Source: Flabesymbios commensalis
Taxonomy: Eukaryota; Annelida; Polychaeta; Terebellida; Flabelligeridae
Length of the DNA: 64,000 bases
Direction: 5' to 3'
Assembly: GCA_964017125.1 (NCBI GenBank)
Contig: OZ024907.1
Span: 21,150,052 to 21,214,051, forward strand
Position 1 is the first letter of the stretch, and every line of letters begins with the position of its first letter. Below, piece by piece: positions 34,194 through 45,210 of the stretch. Made by a program: the position numbers and the translations under genes. The notes beneath the pieces were generated by a model that did no database searches, was not told the origin of the DNA, and was given only the letters and a program-made list of their open reading frames with translations.

Positions 34194-34217
34194 CAGACAG
34201 ACAGACAGACAGACAGA
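34194..34217 (+). repeat. (CAGA)n microsatellite at LINE 3' end
   Basis: Six to seven CAGA units; read on the minus strand it is the short-repeat tail of the LINE. Confidence 0.95.
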
Positions 34218-35182
34218 TATTTTATTGACAGGAAAAAAATCATTACAGACTAATTTGTCATAGAAATGAAAGAGATATATGTACATGTATATACAAGATT
34301 GTTAACTTGCTAAAATCATATGACAATATACATGGTATGACATACACAACTAAAATCATGTTAAGTGGCATTGCCAAAATAAAAACTGGGTATAACATAA
34401 ATGACTACAACTTAATATAAATTAAAAGGCATTGCCAAGATAACATAGAGGTCTATCATTTTGTTTCCCGCACCAAAACCAGAGATAAAATAGCTACTAT
34501 GTATGACATACTAATTATATACAGTAGCAAAAAAGGCACTCTGAAAAGCGTAGAAACCTAAGATATATACAAGTGCATAATTATGCTACAGTAACTGTAG
34601 TATGCAATAAGACAATGATAACAAATATGGAATTTTTTTAAATTAAAATAAATATCATGCAAGTACCATAAATGTGGCATAAACAGGTAGCTCCGAGTCA
34701 TGTGACCAAGCAAGCACAGTCGCTATGAGCTCGTAGATTCCCTGATATTGACTAGTGGTGCAAACTTAACGACGTAATAACAGTAGTAATGGCGGCTAAA
34801 AAAAATTATTTGTGCAATTCACACAGGACATGGCCCTCGCACAAAAACATTACAGGTTATTTTATTTCACTATATTGTTTCATACACACTGTTTCAATCA
34901 CGACCTAGTTAGTACCACATACTCGGAGTTACAATCGAAGAAAAACATTCCCGACCTCATAGAGAAAATCAGTTGACTTAGCATCTCTGAAATCCTCCAT
35001 AAGGCCCCACCTCGTCTGATAACAAAGGCGACGGAAACGTCCCTAACCGGCCCTAAAAAGTCCGAGAGCAACAACTGTCCTGATATGTGGTAATACCCAG
35101 GTCAGATCATGAGGGCATGATAATAGGAATAATATAGCGACAGGTGACAGATTTATTATACTCAGTATTTTTAACCCTTAAT

Positions 35183-36707
35183 TTATTTAAAACAACCATA
35201 AATAAATTGTGCTAGTGACTTCACCACTGCTATGTCTCTAGATGTCATAATTCGTAGAAACATTTCATTTGTTGGTTGTTTATTGATAATTGCGGCTACA
35301 GAATCAAACAAGATTTCGCGTACATTATTCATAGCGCTACAGTGGAGAAGATGTATTTCGTCGTCAATTTCGTTTAATTCACACCTTGTACATATTCGCT
35401 GATTTTTTGGGGTGATTGGATTATTGAATCGTCCCCTTTCTATATTTATATCATGTGGGCTCATTCGATATTTCGTCATTGCTGTTATGAGGTGGTTCCC
35501 CCTTTTGTGTAAGATATATGGTTCAACACAGAAATATTTTTTTTACTGGTGCATATGTGCGCAGCTTACTCGAGCTCTCAATATCTTTTCTCCACCTCTC
35601 TGTAAATATTCTAACTATTGATTCTTTAAATGAAAGCATGAATTTATTTGTATCCCCAATATTCTGCGATTCCCAAGTTTGATCAAGCCCGGCTCGTTCG
35701 AGGACAGAGCGAATACGAGAACACCAATTCGTGAAGCCAATGGCATCTAGCTCCAGTAGCATATTGTAGGCATTTCTGACTGGATGGCTCTGTGATAGTT
35801 TTAGAATTCTACACCGATATTTTACAGCTTTTATGTGTTGCCGGATGATCAGTGGAAATCGACCCGTGTCGCCATATATTGCAGGTGTAGGTGTTTGCTT
35901 TCCAACGCCAAGTGTAGATTTAATAAATTTTAGATGGATTTTTCCCAGATCGTTAATATCATCGCCTGTATACCATATATCACTTCCATATTCTAGTATG
36001 GGCAATATTTGGCAATCAAATACATTGAACGCAATAGTGGGTGACAATTTACCGACCACATGGCGGGACTGTTTACGTAGAGCAAAAATTGCTTTCCCAG
36101 CTTGGGAAGCAAGATGAAAAAAAATTTCTTTTAACACGTTATTAGCGGACTTGGTGCTATACACCACACCAAGGTATTTATATTGTTCAGCCTTTTCAAT
36201 AATGTTATTACCATAGTGGAAGCTTCCACATACTGTTGTGTAACGCTCATTAAAGATAAGAACTTTTGTTTTAGGAATGCTTACTATGATATGCCATAGG
36301 GAAGCATATGAATACAGGGCAGTTAGCTGTTTTTGTAATCCCTCGGCAGATTCTGAAAAAAGGACAAGATCATCTGCAAATAACAGATATACCGTTAGTA
36401 AGGTGTCCACAGCGATACCTTGATCTTGGTCAAATGATGCGGATATGTCTTGTAAAAATTCCGTAAATAGTTTGGGACTGAGCATACCGCCTTGTAGAAC
36501 CCCAAATTCGCTTTTTAATATGTCACTGTTTTTTATTATTTTTAGCAAATTGTCGTCTATTCCCCTGTTCAATAATTTGTAGTATAATGCTGTTCTATCA
36601 ATATAGTCAATTGCTTTTGTGAAATCGACAAAGCATGTATGATCAACCAATGCAAATACTACCGAAGATAAAAGGAACCTTAAAAAAGAACCTGTTTGTC
36701 TTTTCAT
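35183..36707 (-). pseudogene. LINE reverse transcriptase, broken
   Basis: The first frame (36707-35523, 394 aa) shows an RT palm: FVDFTKAID near residue 26 (first catalytic Asp motif), VLQGGMLSPKLF near 70, LLFADDLVLFS near 109 (YADD-type active site), PKTKVLIF near 145, then YKYLGV. Next comes the thumb/connection typical of CR1/Jockey-group elements (ILPILEYGSDIW, TPAIYGDTGRFPL). A second frame (35479-35183) carries the C-terminal CTRCELNEIDDEIHLLHC zinc-knuckle-like motif. The two are in different phases; one extra A in the A8 run at 35537-35544 explains the shift. The segment between IIKN and SEFGVLQGG is shorter than usual, so an internal deletion is likely. Non-functional. The apparent start Met lies inside the RT domain and is not the native start. 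Confidence 0.9.
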
Positions 36708-36789
36708 AAGTCCTTGACATTATAAATCCGGTAATTTAGAGAAACGAGCTGGTCGATCTAAAGTTGTGGAACAAGGCGCGGACCGATTA

Positions 36790-36898
36790 TCCCAGCAAAC
36801 ACAAAACATTTGTATAGCATTTCTACAAGGCCGGCCCAACGTCTTTGACGTTGGTTCAACATTGTATAAATGTTATACAAAGGCTTTGTTTTCTGAGT
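36790..36898. mobile_element. FB1 foldback, 'TATAACATT' arm type (copy A)
   Basis: TCCCAGCAAACACAAAACAT, inner arm TTGTATAGCATTTCTACAAG, core CCCAACGTCTTTGACGTTGG, right arm ACATTGTATAAATGTTATAC. Orthologous within the duplication to 44767-44876. Confidence 0.9.
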
Positions 36899-36984
36899 CT
36901 ACGGTAATGGCTCTCCCATTTAGTCGTCATCTGCTGCTTGCATTAAATCACAACCTCCCGCCTTGTTTCTCTTTATTCTTTGGT

Positions 36985-37080
36985 CGGCATACCCGAATCC
37001 AGTTGGCCTAGATCTTAGGCATCTGATTGGTCCAGATTGTAAACTCGACCAATCACGTGGCTAAGATATAGATCAACCGC
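36985..37080. repeat. FB3-like hairpin
   Basis: CCTAGATCTTAGGCATCTGA + TTGGTC is mirrored by GACCAATCACGTGGCTAAGA + TATAGATC. The same structure occurs at 44990-45060 in copy B. Compare 23107-23217. Confidence 0.7.
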
Positions 37081-37236
37081 TTGAAGCATGCCGGCTGTGC
37101 TCATCATGCCTGCTATTGTCAAGAGCCAGTCTCAGAACACAATCAAGGTCAACAGATATCTGATGGTACAAGGTAGTGTAAGTGATTTGACGTTACCTGT
37201 ATTGCCTTTATAATTAGCCTGAATAATCGGGAGTTT

Positions 37237-37483
37237 TTAACCCTTTAACCGCAGGTGCCGAATTTATTCGGTTTTTCACTTAATAATCACCACATTCAGG
37301 ACCGAATTTTAAACATGATAAAGCCATAATGTGACATCAATCAGCATGATTTGAAAAGAGTTGATCTCCATTTGGTCAAATCTGCGTAATTTTCACTCAC
37401 TTGAAGTTGTGGATGGCGTAAGCGAGACACAACTTCAAGTGGGCGAAAATTAGAATTGAATAATTTGGCGCTTAAAGGGTTAA
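37237..37483 (+). mobile_element. TTAA-A MITE (copy A)
   Basis: TTAACCCTTTAACCGCAGGTG to GGCGCTTAAAGGGTTAA, with the right-end hairpin intact (loop GGATGGCGTAAGCGAGA). Paired with 45211-45457 in copy B, so inserted before the duplication. Confidence 0.92.
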
Positions 37484-37689
37484 GCCTAAGTAAGACAATG
37501 GTGGGGAGAAATGGCTGAATCTGATTTTACATAGCTGATTTTTTATCATATAGGCGTGATAACTTTCATGTATTTTCCTCATATTTTTTTATGTTAATTG
37601 CTAAAAAAACAAATTTAATAATGGTTCGATAAAATGAAATGGCTGATTTATCTGGCGTTACGCTGTCAATTTCACCTTTTGGGTTGGAT

Positions 37690-37978
37690 AAGTTGACAAG
37701 TAGAGAGGAGGGCCTGCAGGTTCTAGTGTGTTGTTTACTACCTGCCTGTCATGCCGTCTTGGTATTCAGGTTAAAATAAACAAAATGTTTCTTTCTCGCC
37801 CACTCGTGAAGATTCAGTATTGTGGGGAGCATCAGTTGCCTGGAGTAAACGTGCTTGGCATCAGACCGCCAGGACTGGCATTTCTAATCCCGACTCTGGA
37901 GGGCAGTGTCATCATTCTCGCCATTCTCCAGAGATTCTCCTCGCCCAGTTGGGATGACTTAGAAATTTTATTTTCATA
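37690..37978 (+). mobile_element. SINE-G (copy A)
   Basis: Degenerate tRNA-like head (GGTTCTAGTGTGTTGTTTAC, TGGTATTCAGGTT). Then the second segment TGTGGGGAGCATCAGTTGCC, GCATCAGACCGCCAGGACTG, and the tail CTCCTCGCCCAGTTGGGATG. This is the empty site for the hAT-like insertion present in copy B at 45879-46022. Confidence 0.8.
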
Positions 37979-38944
37979 GCAATATCAACTACAAATCTGA
38001 AAAAATAAAAAATCGTCCCCAGTTGCGCACATGAAAAATTACGCAGAGAAGTAAATTTCCCCACCGTGTCTGCAGGTCACTGTGACTGCTGGAACTGGGC
38101 CCGCTGGGAAATAAATGGGAAGTCCTAGTTAACCACAAGATAATGGCCCGTTTGTGTAGGACGACATCAGTAGCAGCACCATACCTTCATACAGCGATCA
38201 TTCAATGCTGTTCCAACGTTTGGGATATTGGCCCGTATTGAGACATATTTGATCCAACGTTTGGTCTCTGGTCTGGTGCACTCTCGGTCGTCAGCGTGCG
38301 TTATTAGGGGAAGGTCGCCTAGGTCACCTTGTACTCGCTAGGGGGGCTAGCATCTCAGGCGAGCTACATATTTAATGAGACCAGACTGTCTTTGCAGGGC
38401 TGCCGCAACGGAACAATTAGAACCCGGTTCCTGGAGATAAAATAATTCTGAGAGATATCTCGATAATATTGCCGCCATTCATGCTGACTTCACCAGAGAG
38501 GTTGTTTCTCAGCCCTGGTACACCATTTCGCTGTACTTCTGCCTTTATCGAATCCCGTGTTTAAATTTACAAAATGTAGGTTGCTTTGCATGAGAGATAT
38601 GCGCCTTTACAAAATACCATATTCATACACTGCATTTTTTGAAGTTCGACATCGTGTCAGCTTCAGCGTCGGCGCATTATCATTTCCTTTATGTTGCTAA
38701 TAACCAGTTCTCAGACAAGTTTAATAATGGCGTCGGGTTAATCTGTGAAACTCAATAGCCTTGAAATCTTAATGTTTTCACCGAGCTAGCTAATACAATG
38801 AAGTATGGGAGAGGGGGTCTTATATAACATTCTTTTCACCGAATAGCCATTCAAAAGGGTTTCCGGTGACGACATTGTGGAGTGTGCTCTTGTTTTTTCA
38901 TTTACTCATTTCGAGCTGTTGTCTCTCATGAAAAATCACTAAAG

Positions 38945-39215
38945 TACAAGTCGCTGCCTGACTGCCGTGCGGTTTCGAATCCCACTTGGTGCAGGATTTT
39001 CAGAGAAATATCATGTTTCTCCCCTCTCAATATTGGGACATTGTTTCGATGTTGAGTCCTGTGGAAAGGCACTTAGCCCTCAAATGATTCACTTGACTTG
39101 AAGTGAATATGAGTACCTGGTAGGACATTGGTGGCAATGTGTACGATAAGTGCAATGCGCCGAAATGTCTGCGGGACTGCATGCTCTCCGTGAAGTTGAA
39201 ATGGTACACGAATAA
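38945..39215 (+). mobile_element. tRNA-derived SINE of a second family
   Basis: CTGCCTGACTGCCGTGCGG then TTTCGAATCCCACTTGG is a box B-like head. The body AGTCCTGTGGAAAGGCACTT and GAGTACCTGGTAGGACATTG is the 'aggcactta ... tacctggta' body common in tRNA SINEs of marine animals. It is only in A1, not in A2 or copy B. Confidence 0.7.
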
Positions 39216-39309
39216 ACAGTTCAGTGATCAGGGGGTAAAAATGTAAAAGTCGGATAAAAGACTTGATATCAGACTATAAACCTTCATCTTTACCTGTTTA
39301 CCCTTTTTT

Positions 39310-39460
39310 ACATCAAGCGTAAAACACATCAACGCGAACACAGGTACGCGAGCGCGAAAATTATCAAATACACTATTTTGCAATTGTCAAAACACACTGG
39401 TCAACGCGGAGGCGAACGCAAATATTCGCCTTCGCGGTTTTGTATTTCATGTGCTTTACG
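39310..39460. mobile_element. FB2 foldback (A1)
   Basis: GTAAAACACATCAACGCGAA ... GTCAACGCGGAGGCGAACGC ... TTCGCCTTCGCGG ... CATGTGCTTTAC: nested AACGCGAA inverted repeats. The same left end occurs at 40436 and 47038. Confidence 0.65.
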
Positions 39461-39605
39461 ATTGTTATTTTCCGTGGGCTGTAGCCGCAGTTTCGCGGTG
39501 TGTATCACCAGCTTGCTATGGATTCGGCAGTGGTATTTCCCGTTGGCGATAAACTTGGTTGTGAAAGGGTGTTTCTGTCACTTTGTGCTATAGGCTAGAT
39601 ATATA

Positions 39606-39716
39606 TCCCAGCAAACACAAGACATTGACCCAATGCTGGTTTAATGTTGGCCCAGCGTCTTCGATGCTGATTCAACATTAAAGCAACATTGGTTTAACGC
39701 CTTGTGTTTGCTGGAT
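39606..39716. mobile_element. FB1 foldback
   Basis: TCCCAGCAAACACAAGACAT to CGCCTTGTGTTTGCTGGATA, core GGCCCAGCGTCTTCGATGCT. Clean full length. Paired with 40743-40853 and 47322-47430 through the duplications. Confidence 0.93.
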
Positions 39717-40205
39717 ATGTTGTTTAAATAGGATGGTAATTTCCACATCTCTGAATTACCTAACGACGTGATGAAAGTGACGTTAAACAACCAATACACT
39801 TACTGTGAGGGGCATGGTGACTTAACTGATCGGGGCGTGTAATATAACATGTCCACTGTCACGCCGTCAGGTAGCTATCCTACCATCTACAAAGTGCCAT
39901 ATAATGTCATATGAATAATTGATTGTGAGCTAAAAATGTCGGAATTATTTGTTACCTGGCCGGACTTTATTAACGAAAAACAATATTGCCGCTATCCATG
40001 TCGACTTACCAGAGAGGTGTTTCTCAGCCCTGGTACACCATTTCGCTATTCTTCTCCCTTAATCGAATCCCTGTTTAAATTTTATCAAATGTAGGTTGTT
40101 TTGCAGGAGAGATATGCGCTTCTGCAAAATTCTATTTTAATAAACTTCATTTTTTAAAAGGTGGGCTATGGCAACTGAAGTTCGACATCGTTTCAGCATA
40201 CACCT

Positions 40206-40320
40206 ATCCCTGTAGACACAAGACGTTGAATCAATACGTTAGTTTAACATTGGTCCACCGTCTACGACGTTGGAACACTGTTAAACTAACATTGATTGGA
40301 CGTCTTGTGTCTCCTGGGAT
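40206..40320. mobile_element. FB1 foldback, 'GTTAGTTTAACA' arm type
   Basis: TCCCTGTAGACACAAGACGT at the left, GACGTCTTGTGTCTCCTGGG at the right. Both arms carry GTTAGTTTAACA / TGTTAAACTAAC, which other FB1 copies lack. Paired with 46809-46923 at one mismatch in the whole element. Confidence 0.92.
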
Positions 40321-40435
40321 GTTTCAGTGTTAGGCCTACTTGCTCTATTACACCGAGGAATGATTACACGGATAGTGTGATCATATACCTGCTTAAATGT
40401 GTCAACATTCCATTTACTTATAAATGTACATCAAG

Positions 40436-40602
40436 CGTAAAACACATCAATGCGAACACAGGTGCGTGAACGCGAAAATTATCAAATACACTATTTTGTT
40501 GTTGCCAAAACACACCAACGCGAAGGGGAACGCGAATGATAAAATAGTGTTTTTTATCATTTTCACGCTCAAGTTTGCGTTGGTGTGTTTTACATTTACA
40601 AT
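40436..40602. mobile_element. FB2 foldback (A2)
   Basis: GTAAAACACATCAATGCGAA and AATTATCAAATACACTATTT are mirrored by AAAATAGTGTTTTTTATCAT and GCGTTGGTGTGTTTTAC. The central AAAACACACCAACGCGAAGG resembles another FB2 end, suggesting nested insertion. Confidence 0.8.
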
Positions 40603-40742
40603 TGTTTTTCGCTGTGGGAAGTAGCCGTAGTTCGATAGTGTGTATCACCAGCTTGATATGGCTTCGGCAGTTATATTTCCCGTGGGCGATAACCTTGGTG
40701 TCGAAAGGGTGTTCCTGTCACTTTGTGCCATATGTTACATAT

Positions 40743-40853
40743 GCCAGCAAACACAAGACGTTTAACCAATGTTGGTTCAATGTTGGCCCCCCGTCTCCGA
40801 CGCTGGTCCAACATTAACCAACATTGGTTCAACGCCTTGTGTTTGCTAGATAT
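40743..40853. mobile_element. FB1 foldback
   Basis: CCAGCAAACACAAGACGTTT to GCCTTGTGTTTGCTAG; core GGCCCCCCGTCTCCGACGCT. Confidence 0.92.
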
Positions 40854-41214
40854 GTTGTTTAAATACCATGGTAATTTCCACATCTCTGAATTACCTAACG
40901 ACGTGATGAAAGTGACGTAAAACAACCAATACACTTACTGTGCGGTGCATGGTGACTTAACACTGATCGGGGCGTGTAATATAACATGTCCACTGTCACG
41001 CCGTCAGGTAGCTATCCTACCATCTACAAAGTGCCATATAATGTCATATGAATAATTGATTGTGAGCTAAAAATGTCGGAATTATTTGTTACCTGGCCGG
41101 ACTTTATTAACAAAAGTGTCAAATGGTCATTTAGATGCACGAGGGCGCCACGTTTACGACGTGGTGGAATGGATGGCCATATCACTATGCAGGCCTACCT
41201 GCAAACGATGCCAT

Positions 41215-41330
41215 ACCAGTAAACACGATACAACGGTCAGATGTTGCTTTAATGCTGCACCATCGTCTACGATGGTGGACCAACATTAAAGCAACATTGG
41301 GTCAATGTTTTGTGCTTTGCAGGATATCCG
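41215..41330. mobile_element. FB1 foldback, 'GCTTTAATG' arm type
   Basis: CCAGTAAACACGATACAACG at the left; arms ATGTTGCTTTAATGCTGCAC and CCAACATTAAAGCAACATTG match each other, and the core is ATCGTCTACGATGGT. Paired with 47786-47895. Confidence 0.88.
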
Positions 41331-42231
41331 ATCTGCACAATATTGGTTATAAGTTTGTCTGTTTTGGATTTGTGAATAATTTATACAAATATAATTATTA
41401 ACATCATTTAGTCCTGATCAATTAACGGTGTTAATTTACAGATGGTCAAACCCCGAATCTGCACATAACGTGTACAAGTGAACTCATGCAGTTTGTTCTA
41501 TTTTCCTTGGTCTGACTAATGTTTATATTTAAATCCTCATGGAACTGCCGGATATCCTGTAACGTTTTTATTTCTCTGTCAGCCAGCGACCGGATGCATA
41601 ATGTAGTCGAATTGTCTGTCCGTTCGTCTATCCGTCCGTACAAATTAATCATAAACGCATAAGCATTGACGCCTGCGTAAAATCATCTTTCTAGATTTCG
41701 ATTTTATTCACTGATTTAGGACCACGCTACCAATTACACGCAAATATGTTCTAAGATATATGCATTTCAGCATTATTCGAAATTTTCGCGATGCATCGTG
41801 TATAAGCCTACATGTAGATTCAAACTGATTGCAATCATACGGTTTGATGTTGTGTGCTTAAAATGACATTCTCAAGACAACACAAGATTCAGTTTTTATG
41901 TCTTGTCTTGTATGACTTTTGTTTAAAAAAATGACTTTTAGTTTATTTGCAATATCATTTATTCAAACTAACGGAGCCCATTCATTACTGTTCTTGATTG
42001 TGGAAGAACACTTGAAAACTAGCACTTACATTACTTCCACGATATTGCATTACTGGACTAGCTTTTTATTAGGCCCAATCCTAATTTAGCTAGGGCCATT
42101 TCCCAGTGTTTCCCGTTTACTATCACCCTCTGTGGTCAGCACCTTGGACATTTTTCAGATGACTACGTCGTTTTTTTGAGTTGAGGGAGACTATTCACTA
42201 GTAATTTACGATGATGAAGTTTTTCATCGTC
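41331..42231. other. Duplicated unique DNA
   Basis: No gene recognised. It aligns with about 47900-48780 of copy B, which has an 80-bp insertion at 48127-48203 where this copy shows the empty site near 41562. Confidence 0.6.
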
Positions 42232-42320
42232 CCTGCTAACAATTAGTTCAATGTTGGCCCACCGTTTGCGACGCTGGCCCAACATTTAACCAACATTAGA
42301 TGAAAACGTGCCGTTTGTTG
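42232..42320. mobile_element. FB1 foldback
   Basis: CTGCTAACAATTAGTTCAAT, core GGCCCACCGTTTGCGACGCT, right ACATTAGATGAAAACGTGCC. Outer left arm short. Paired with 48782-48871. Confidence 0.8.
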
Positions 42321-42582
42321 GTTTTTAGTCGTCTCTGCAGACACATCTGGCCGCGCGTTACGGTGTGAGGGGTGATTGAACCAATAACTCATGTCTTGAC
42401 AAGATGTAGTTTTGTCACTGACAAGAGAAAGCTGACAATAGTCAGGGACAGCTGCACCAGATTTGTCGAAGATAGACATACGTTTTCGTCTCATCATCAT
42501 ATTAATTTCTCTTCCACGTCACGAGATATTGTTTGAGTTACATGTGAATAATACATCGGCTACTGGTAATACTGAGGCAGTC

Positions 42583-42962
42583 CCAGCAAACACAAGACGT
42601 TGATCCAATAACATGTTGCATACTCCAAGCATTGGGCCAGCGACGTATATGATATGAAATGAATGGGGTCTTAGGCCACTTTTGTGTACATATAGGCTAA
42701 TCTGGGCCAGAATGACCTCTTGAGGATGGTGAGATGAATGAGGTGACACTGCCCTCCAGACAGAGGATTCGAAATTCAAGCCCTGGGGGTCTGAGCACAC
42801 TACCTCTCGGTCACGGAGGCTCTCTGCAATATGCAATCTGTACGAGTGTACTGAGAAGAAACATCTCCGATCTCCGACTATTCAAGCAGGCAGTGTTAAC
42901 CACTGTATCTAGGCCAGTATCGTAGAAGGTGGACCAATATAAAGCCAACATCGGTTCAATAT
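42583..42962. mobile_element. FB1 copy split by a SINE
   Basis: The left piece CCCAGCAAACACAAGACGTT ... GCATTGGGCCAGCGACGTA (42583-42645) and the right piece GGCCAGTATCGTAGAAGGTG ... AACATCGGTTCAATATCTTA (42905-42962) are two parts of one FB1. GGCCAGCGACGTA / GGCCAGTATCGTA around the insert look like a diverged 13-bp target duplication. Confidence 0.8.
42650..42904 (-). mobile_element. SINE-G inserted in FB1 (copy A)
   Basis: Minus orientation: the tail GGGTCTTAGGCCACTTTTGT lies at the left and the body GGATTCGAAATTCAAGCCCT in the middle. The box A region reads ATACAGTGGTTAACACTGCC on the minus strand at the right. Also present in copy B (49215-49452), so it predates the duplication. Confidence 0.85.
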
Positions 42963-43658
42963 CTTAAGAATTGCTTAGCTGCTGTTGCTTGAGCCTCGGA
43001 TCGAGTTTGTCGTCTGTGCTGTCTGTGCAAATTCAATGCTCCAAACTAACCAAACGCTTGGAGTATGCAGTATTGCATATGTAATGGTATTGTACATTAT
43101 AAAGAATCCTTGAGGGCATTTGATAAGAGTAGGGCATAGTCCCGACTTCAGGCTTCATTCTGTCGTGATGTGGCCATAATTGCGAACACAATTGCAGAAA
43201 GACATCCTGTAATATCTGTGTACGGAGCCGGTCATTATTGTTATCACAATGGTGATAACTTCACGCCATATTAATGCCCCGTGACACATGTCTGTGTTAA
43301 TGTGATGTATGTCCGGAATGATATGCCTTATGGCAATGTACTCACTAACACTGAAAAACTGAACCAAACCTAAGCAGTGCTAAATATAACATCACTTTAC
43401 GTTTCGTGACCGTCTCTGTAGTGCAATGCTCATATTACACACTGCACCAGTCTCTGTGGCCAAGTAAAAGTGCAAAAGGAACACAGGAAGTGTAAATGTA
43501 AAGGTATTTATTAGCTATGCCATCTATAAGTAGGAATACAATATAGTACATATATATATTCACTACGATATGGCCATGGGTACGATATGCCCGATAATTA
43601 ACAGCAGAGTTGTTTTCGCCAGAATAATCAGGTCGCTGGATTTTTCGACACATATCAC
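42963..43658. other. Duplicated unique DNA
   Basis: Matches 49506-50160 closely. The shared minus-strand frame beginning MVQFFSVSEYIAIRHII differs by a one-base indel between the copies (43205 versus 49751), which argues against a coding role. Confidence 0.7.
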
Positions 43659-43882
43659 CCCCTTACAGCGCGTCAGAAGTCTGTAGACGTCAGATTCTGA
43701 CGTCTAAAGTCGACCCCCGCACTGTAAGGGTAAAACTATTTCTAATTGCCACAGACTCATAACATAGGTATTCAAATGAAGCGGGAGAGCTAACTAAGAC
43801 ATTTATGATGATTTTAAATTGAAAATAAATCTTTGTTTTTTCCATGTTTTTTTAAAAATAAATTCAGCGCTTTAAGGGATAA
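43659..43882 (-). mobile_element. TTAA-B MITE
   Basis: CCCTTACAGCGCGTCAGAAG at the left with GTAGACGTCAGATTCTGACG then CGACCCCCGCACTGTAAGGG, body ACTCATAACATAGGTATTCA, right end CAGCGCTTTAAGGGATAA. Opposite orientation to the element at 33316 just outside copy A, so the two are independent. Confidence 0.88.
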
Positions 43883-44766
43883 CCGCCCCAGCACCCATGT
43901 ATTTTCTCTGGTTTTCATTCACCTTTAGGTGTGAATTTCATAAAATACACATATTGTGATGACTTATGCCATTTTGTATCTAATTGTATATCAATCTCAT
44001 CTGCAGTACATATTTTCTAATTATTAAACAGCTTTCATCGGATGCAGGTTGCTTTTTAAGACTATCAGTCTCAGATCTGGTTCAATGACCGGTCACTAAG
44101 TGTCCCCATCTAGCCTATAATTATCTCAATTGCAGGCGAGCGTGGTTGCTCACTATATAAACTACACGGGTCCTTCTTCACCTTACCGCCGTTTGACCAT
44201 ATACTGATATTTTGTAGATATCGAAAAATCAATGAACTTCAGGTTAATGCTTCCATATACTTTACAACGACGTCTACAATCTGTTTTCAAACCCCATCCC
44301 TCATTTAACAGAGTGACTGACAGAGACAGCAACGTGTTTGATGAGACTATTTCCCGTCAGGTATTTTATTAATTTGGTAGATATGCTCATCAATGTCACA
44401 CCATTAACTGATTAACAATTTGTTTGAATACTTGTTTCGCGGCCATTTTGATTTGGCCTAATTTGAAAAACAATAGTGTTCATATCTTGAAAATGGCTAG
44501 ACCATGATCCCAAAACAAAATATCTCACACACGTATGACAAAGTATGACAAACTCATGACAACTTTTTTGGATGTAAACGATAAATCGCCTTCTGGTGGC
44601 TATGGCTTTTTTCAATGTCCTCAATATTGAAAGTAGAGTGGGTGCTGAGAGCATTTATATAAAATACAATATATGGTGTCTGCTATGCAAAGGTACACCC
44701 TTGAAGCCATTCGATATATCGTAGCCCCGACTTTCTTAAGTTGTGGAACAAGGCGCGGACCGAATA

Positions 44767-44876
44767 TCCCTTCAAACACAAAACATTTGTATAACATTTA
44801 TACAATGTTAGCCCAATGTCTTCGACGTTGGTCCAACATTGTATAAATGTTATACAAATGTTTTGTTTTCTGGGTC
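44767..44876. mobile_element. FB1 foldback, 'TATAACATT' arm type (copy B)
   Basis: TCAAACACAAAACATTTGTA, ATAACATTTATACAATGTTA, core CCCAATGTCTTCGACGTTGG, mirrored CATTGTATAAATGTTATACA. The arms are nearly perfect, more so than in copy A. Confidence 0.9.
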
Positions 44877-45210
44877 TACAGTAATGGCTCTCCCATTTAG
44901 TCGTCATCTGCTGTTTGCATTAAATCACAACCTCCCGTCTTGTTTCTCTTTATTCTTTGGTCGGCATACCCGAATTAGTTGGCCTAGATCTTAGGCATCT
45001 GATTGGTCAGATTGTAAACTCGACCAATCTCGTGGCTAAGATATAGATCAACCGCTTGAAGCATGCCGGCTGTGTTCATTATGCCTGCTATTGTCAAAAG
45101 CCAGTCGTAGAACACAATCAAAGTCAACAGATATCTGATGGTACAAGGTAGTGTAAGTAATTTGACGTTACCTGTAATGCCTTTATGATTAGCCTGAATA
45201 TCGGGAGTTT

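Larger units (their letters stand above)
34191..36715 (-). mobile_element. 5'-truncated non-LTR retrotransposon (LINE), CR1/Jockey-type
   Basis: On the minus strand the element enters the reverse transcriptase region at about 36715, runs through the RT and C-terminal cysteine-rich part to 35183, and has a roughly 1-kb 3' region. That region ends with an AATAAAATA signal and a (CTGT)n tail (34191-34217). The block is absent from duplicate copy B (junction near 44730), which supports insertion, or at least lineage-specific presence. The 5' half (ORF1, endonuclease) is missing, as is common after incomplete target-primed reverse transcription. Exact target duplication not found. Confidence 0.85.
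38462..39976 (+). repeat. Internal tandem duplicate A1
   Basis: Begins AATATTGCCGCCATTCATGC and ends CCTGGCCGGACTTTATTAAC. It shares outer parts with A2 (39983-41115), but its middle (38670-39290) is a different sequence containing a SINE, where A2 has an FB1 copy. Confidence 0.9.
39983..41115 (+). repeat. Internal tandem duplicate A2
   Basis: Starts AATATTGCCGCTATCCATGT immediately after A1 and ends CCTGGCCGGACTTTATTAAC + AAAAGTGTCAAATGG. Copy B has only one such unit, a mosaic of A1-like and A2-like segments. Confidence 0.9.
33555..43900 (+). repeat. Segmental duplication copy A (expanded)
   Basis: Shares colinear blocks with 43890-52665: TTATTAAACAGCTCTCATCG at 33599 versus 44025, GGTACACCCTTGAAGCCATT at 33957 versus 44690, AAGTTGTGGAACAAGGCGCG at 36762 versus 44737, CTGGTCTGGTGCACTCTCGG (CTGGCTCA in copy B) near 38270, and on to ATATGGCCATGGGTACGATA near 43567. 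Best stretches look well above 95% identical (for example 40206-40440). Relative to copy B it has an additional 2.7-kb block with a LINE (about 34014-36755) and an internal re-duplication (38462-41115). Confidence 0.92.

Noticed and set aside
39378-39593. 71-codon frame repeated at 47104-47313
   Set aside because: It lies on the FB2 foldback and duplicated flank; repeated only because the DNA is duplicated.
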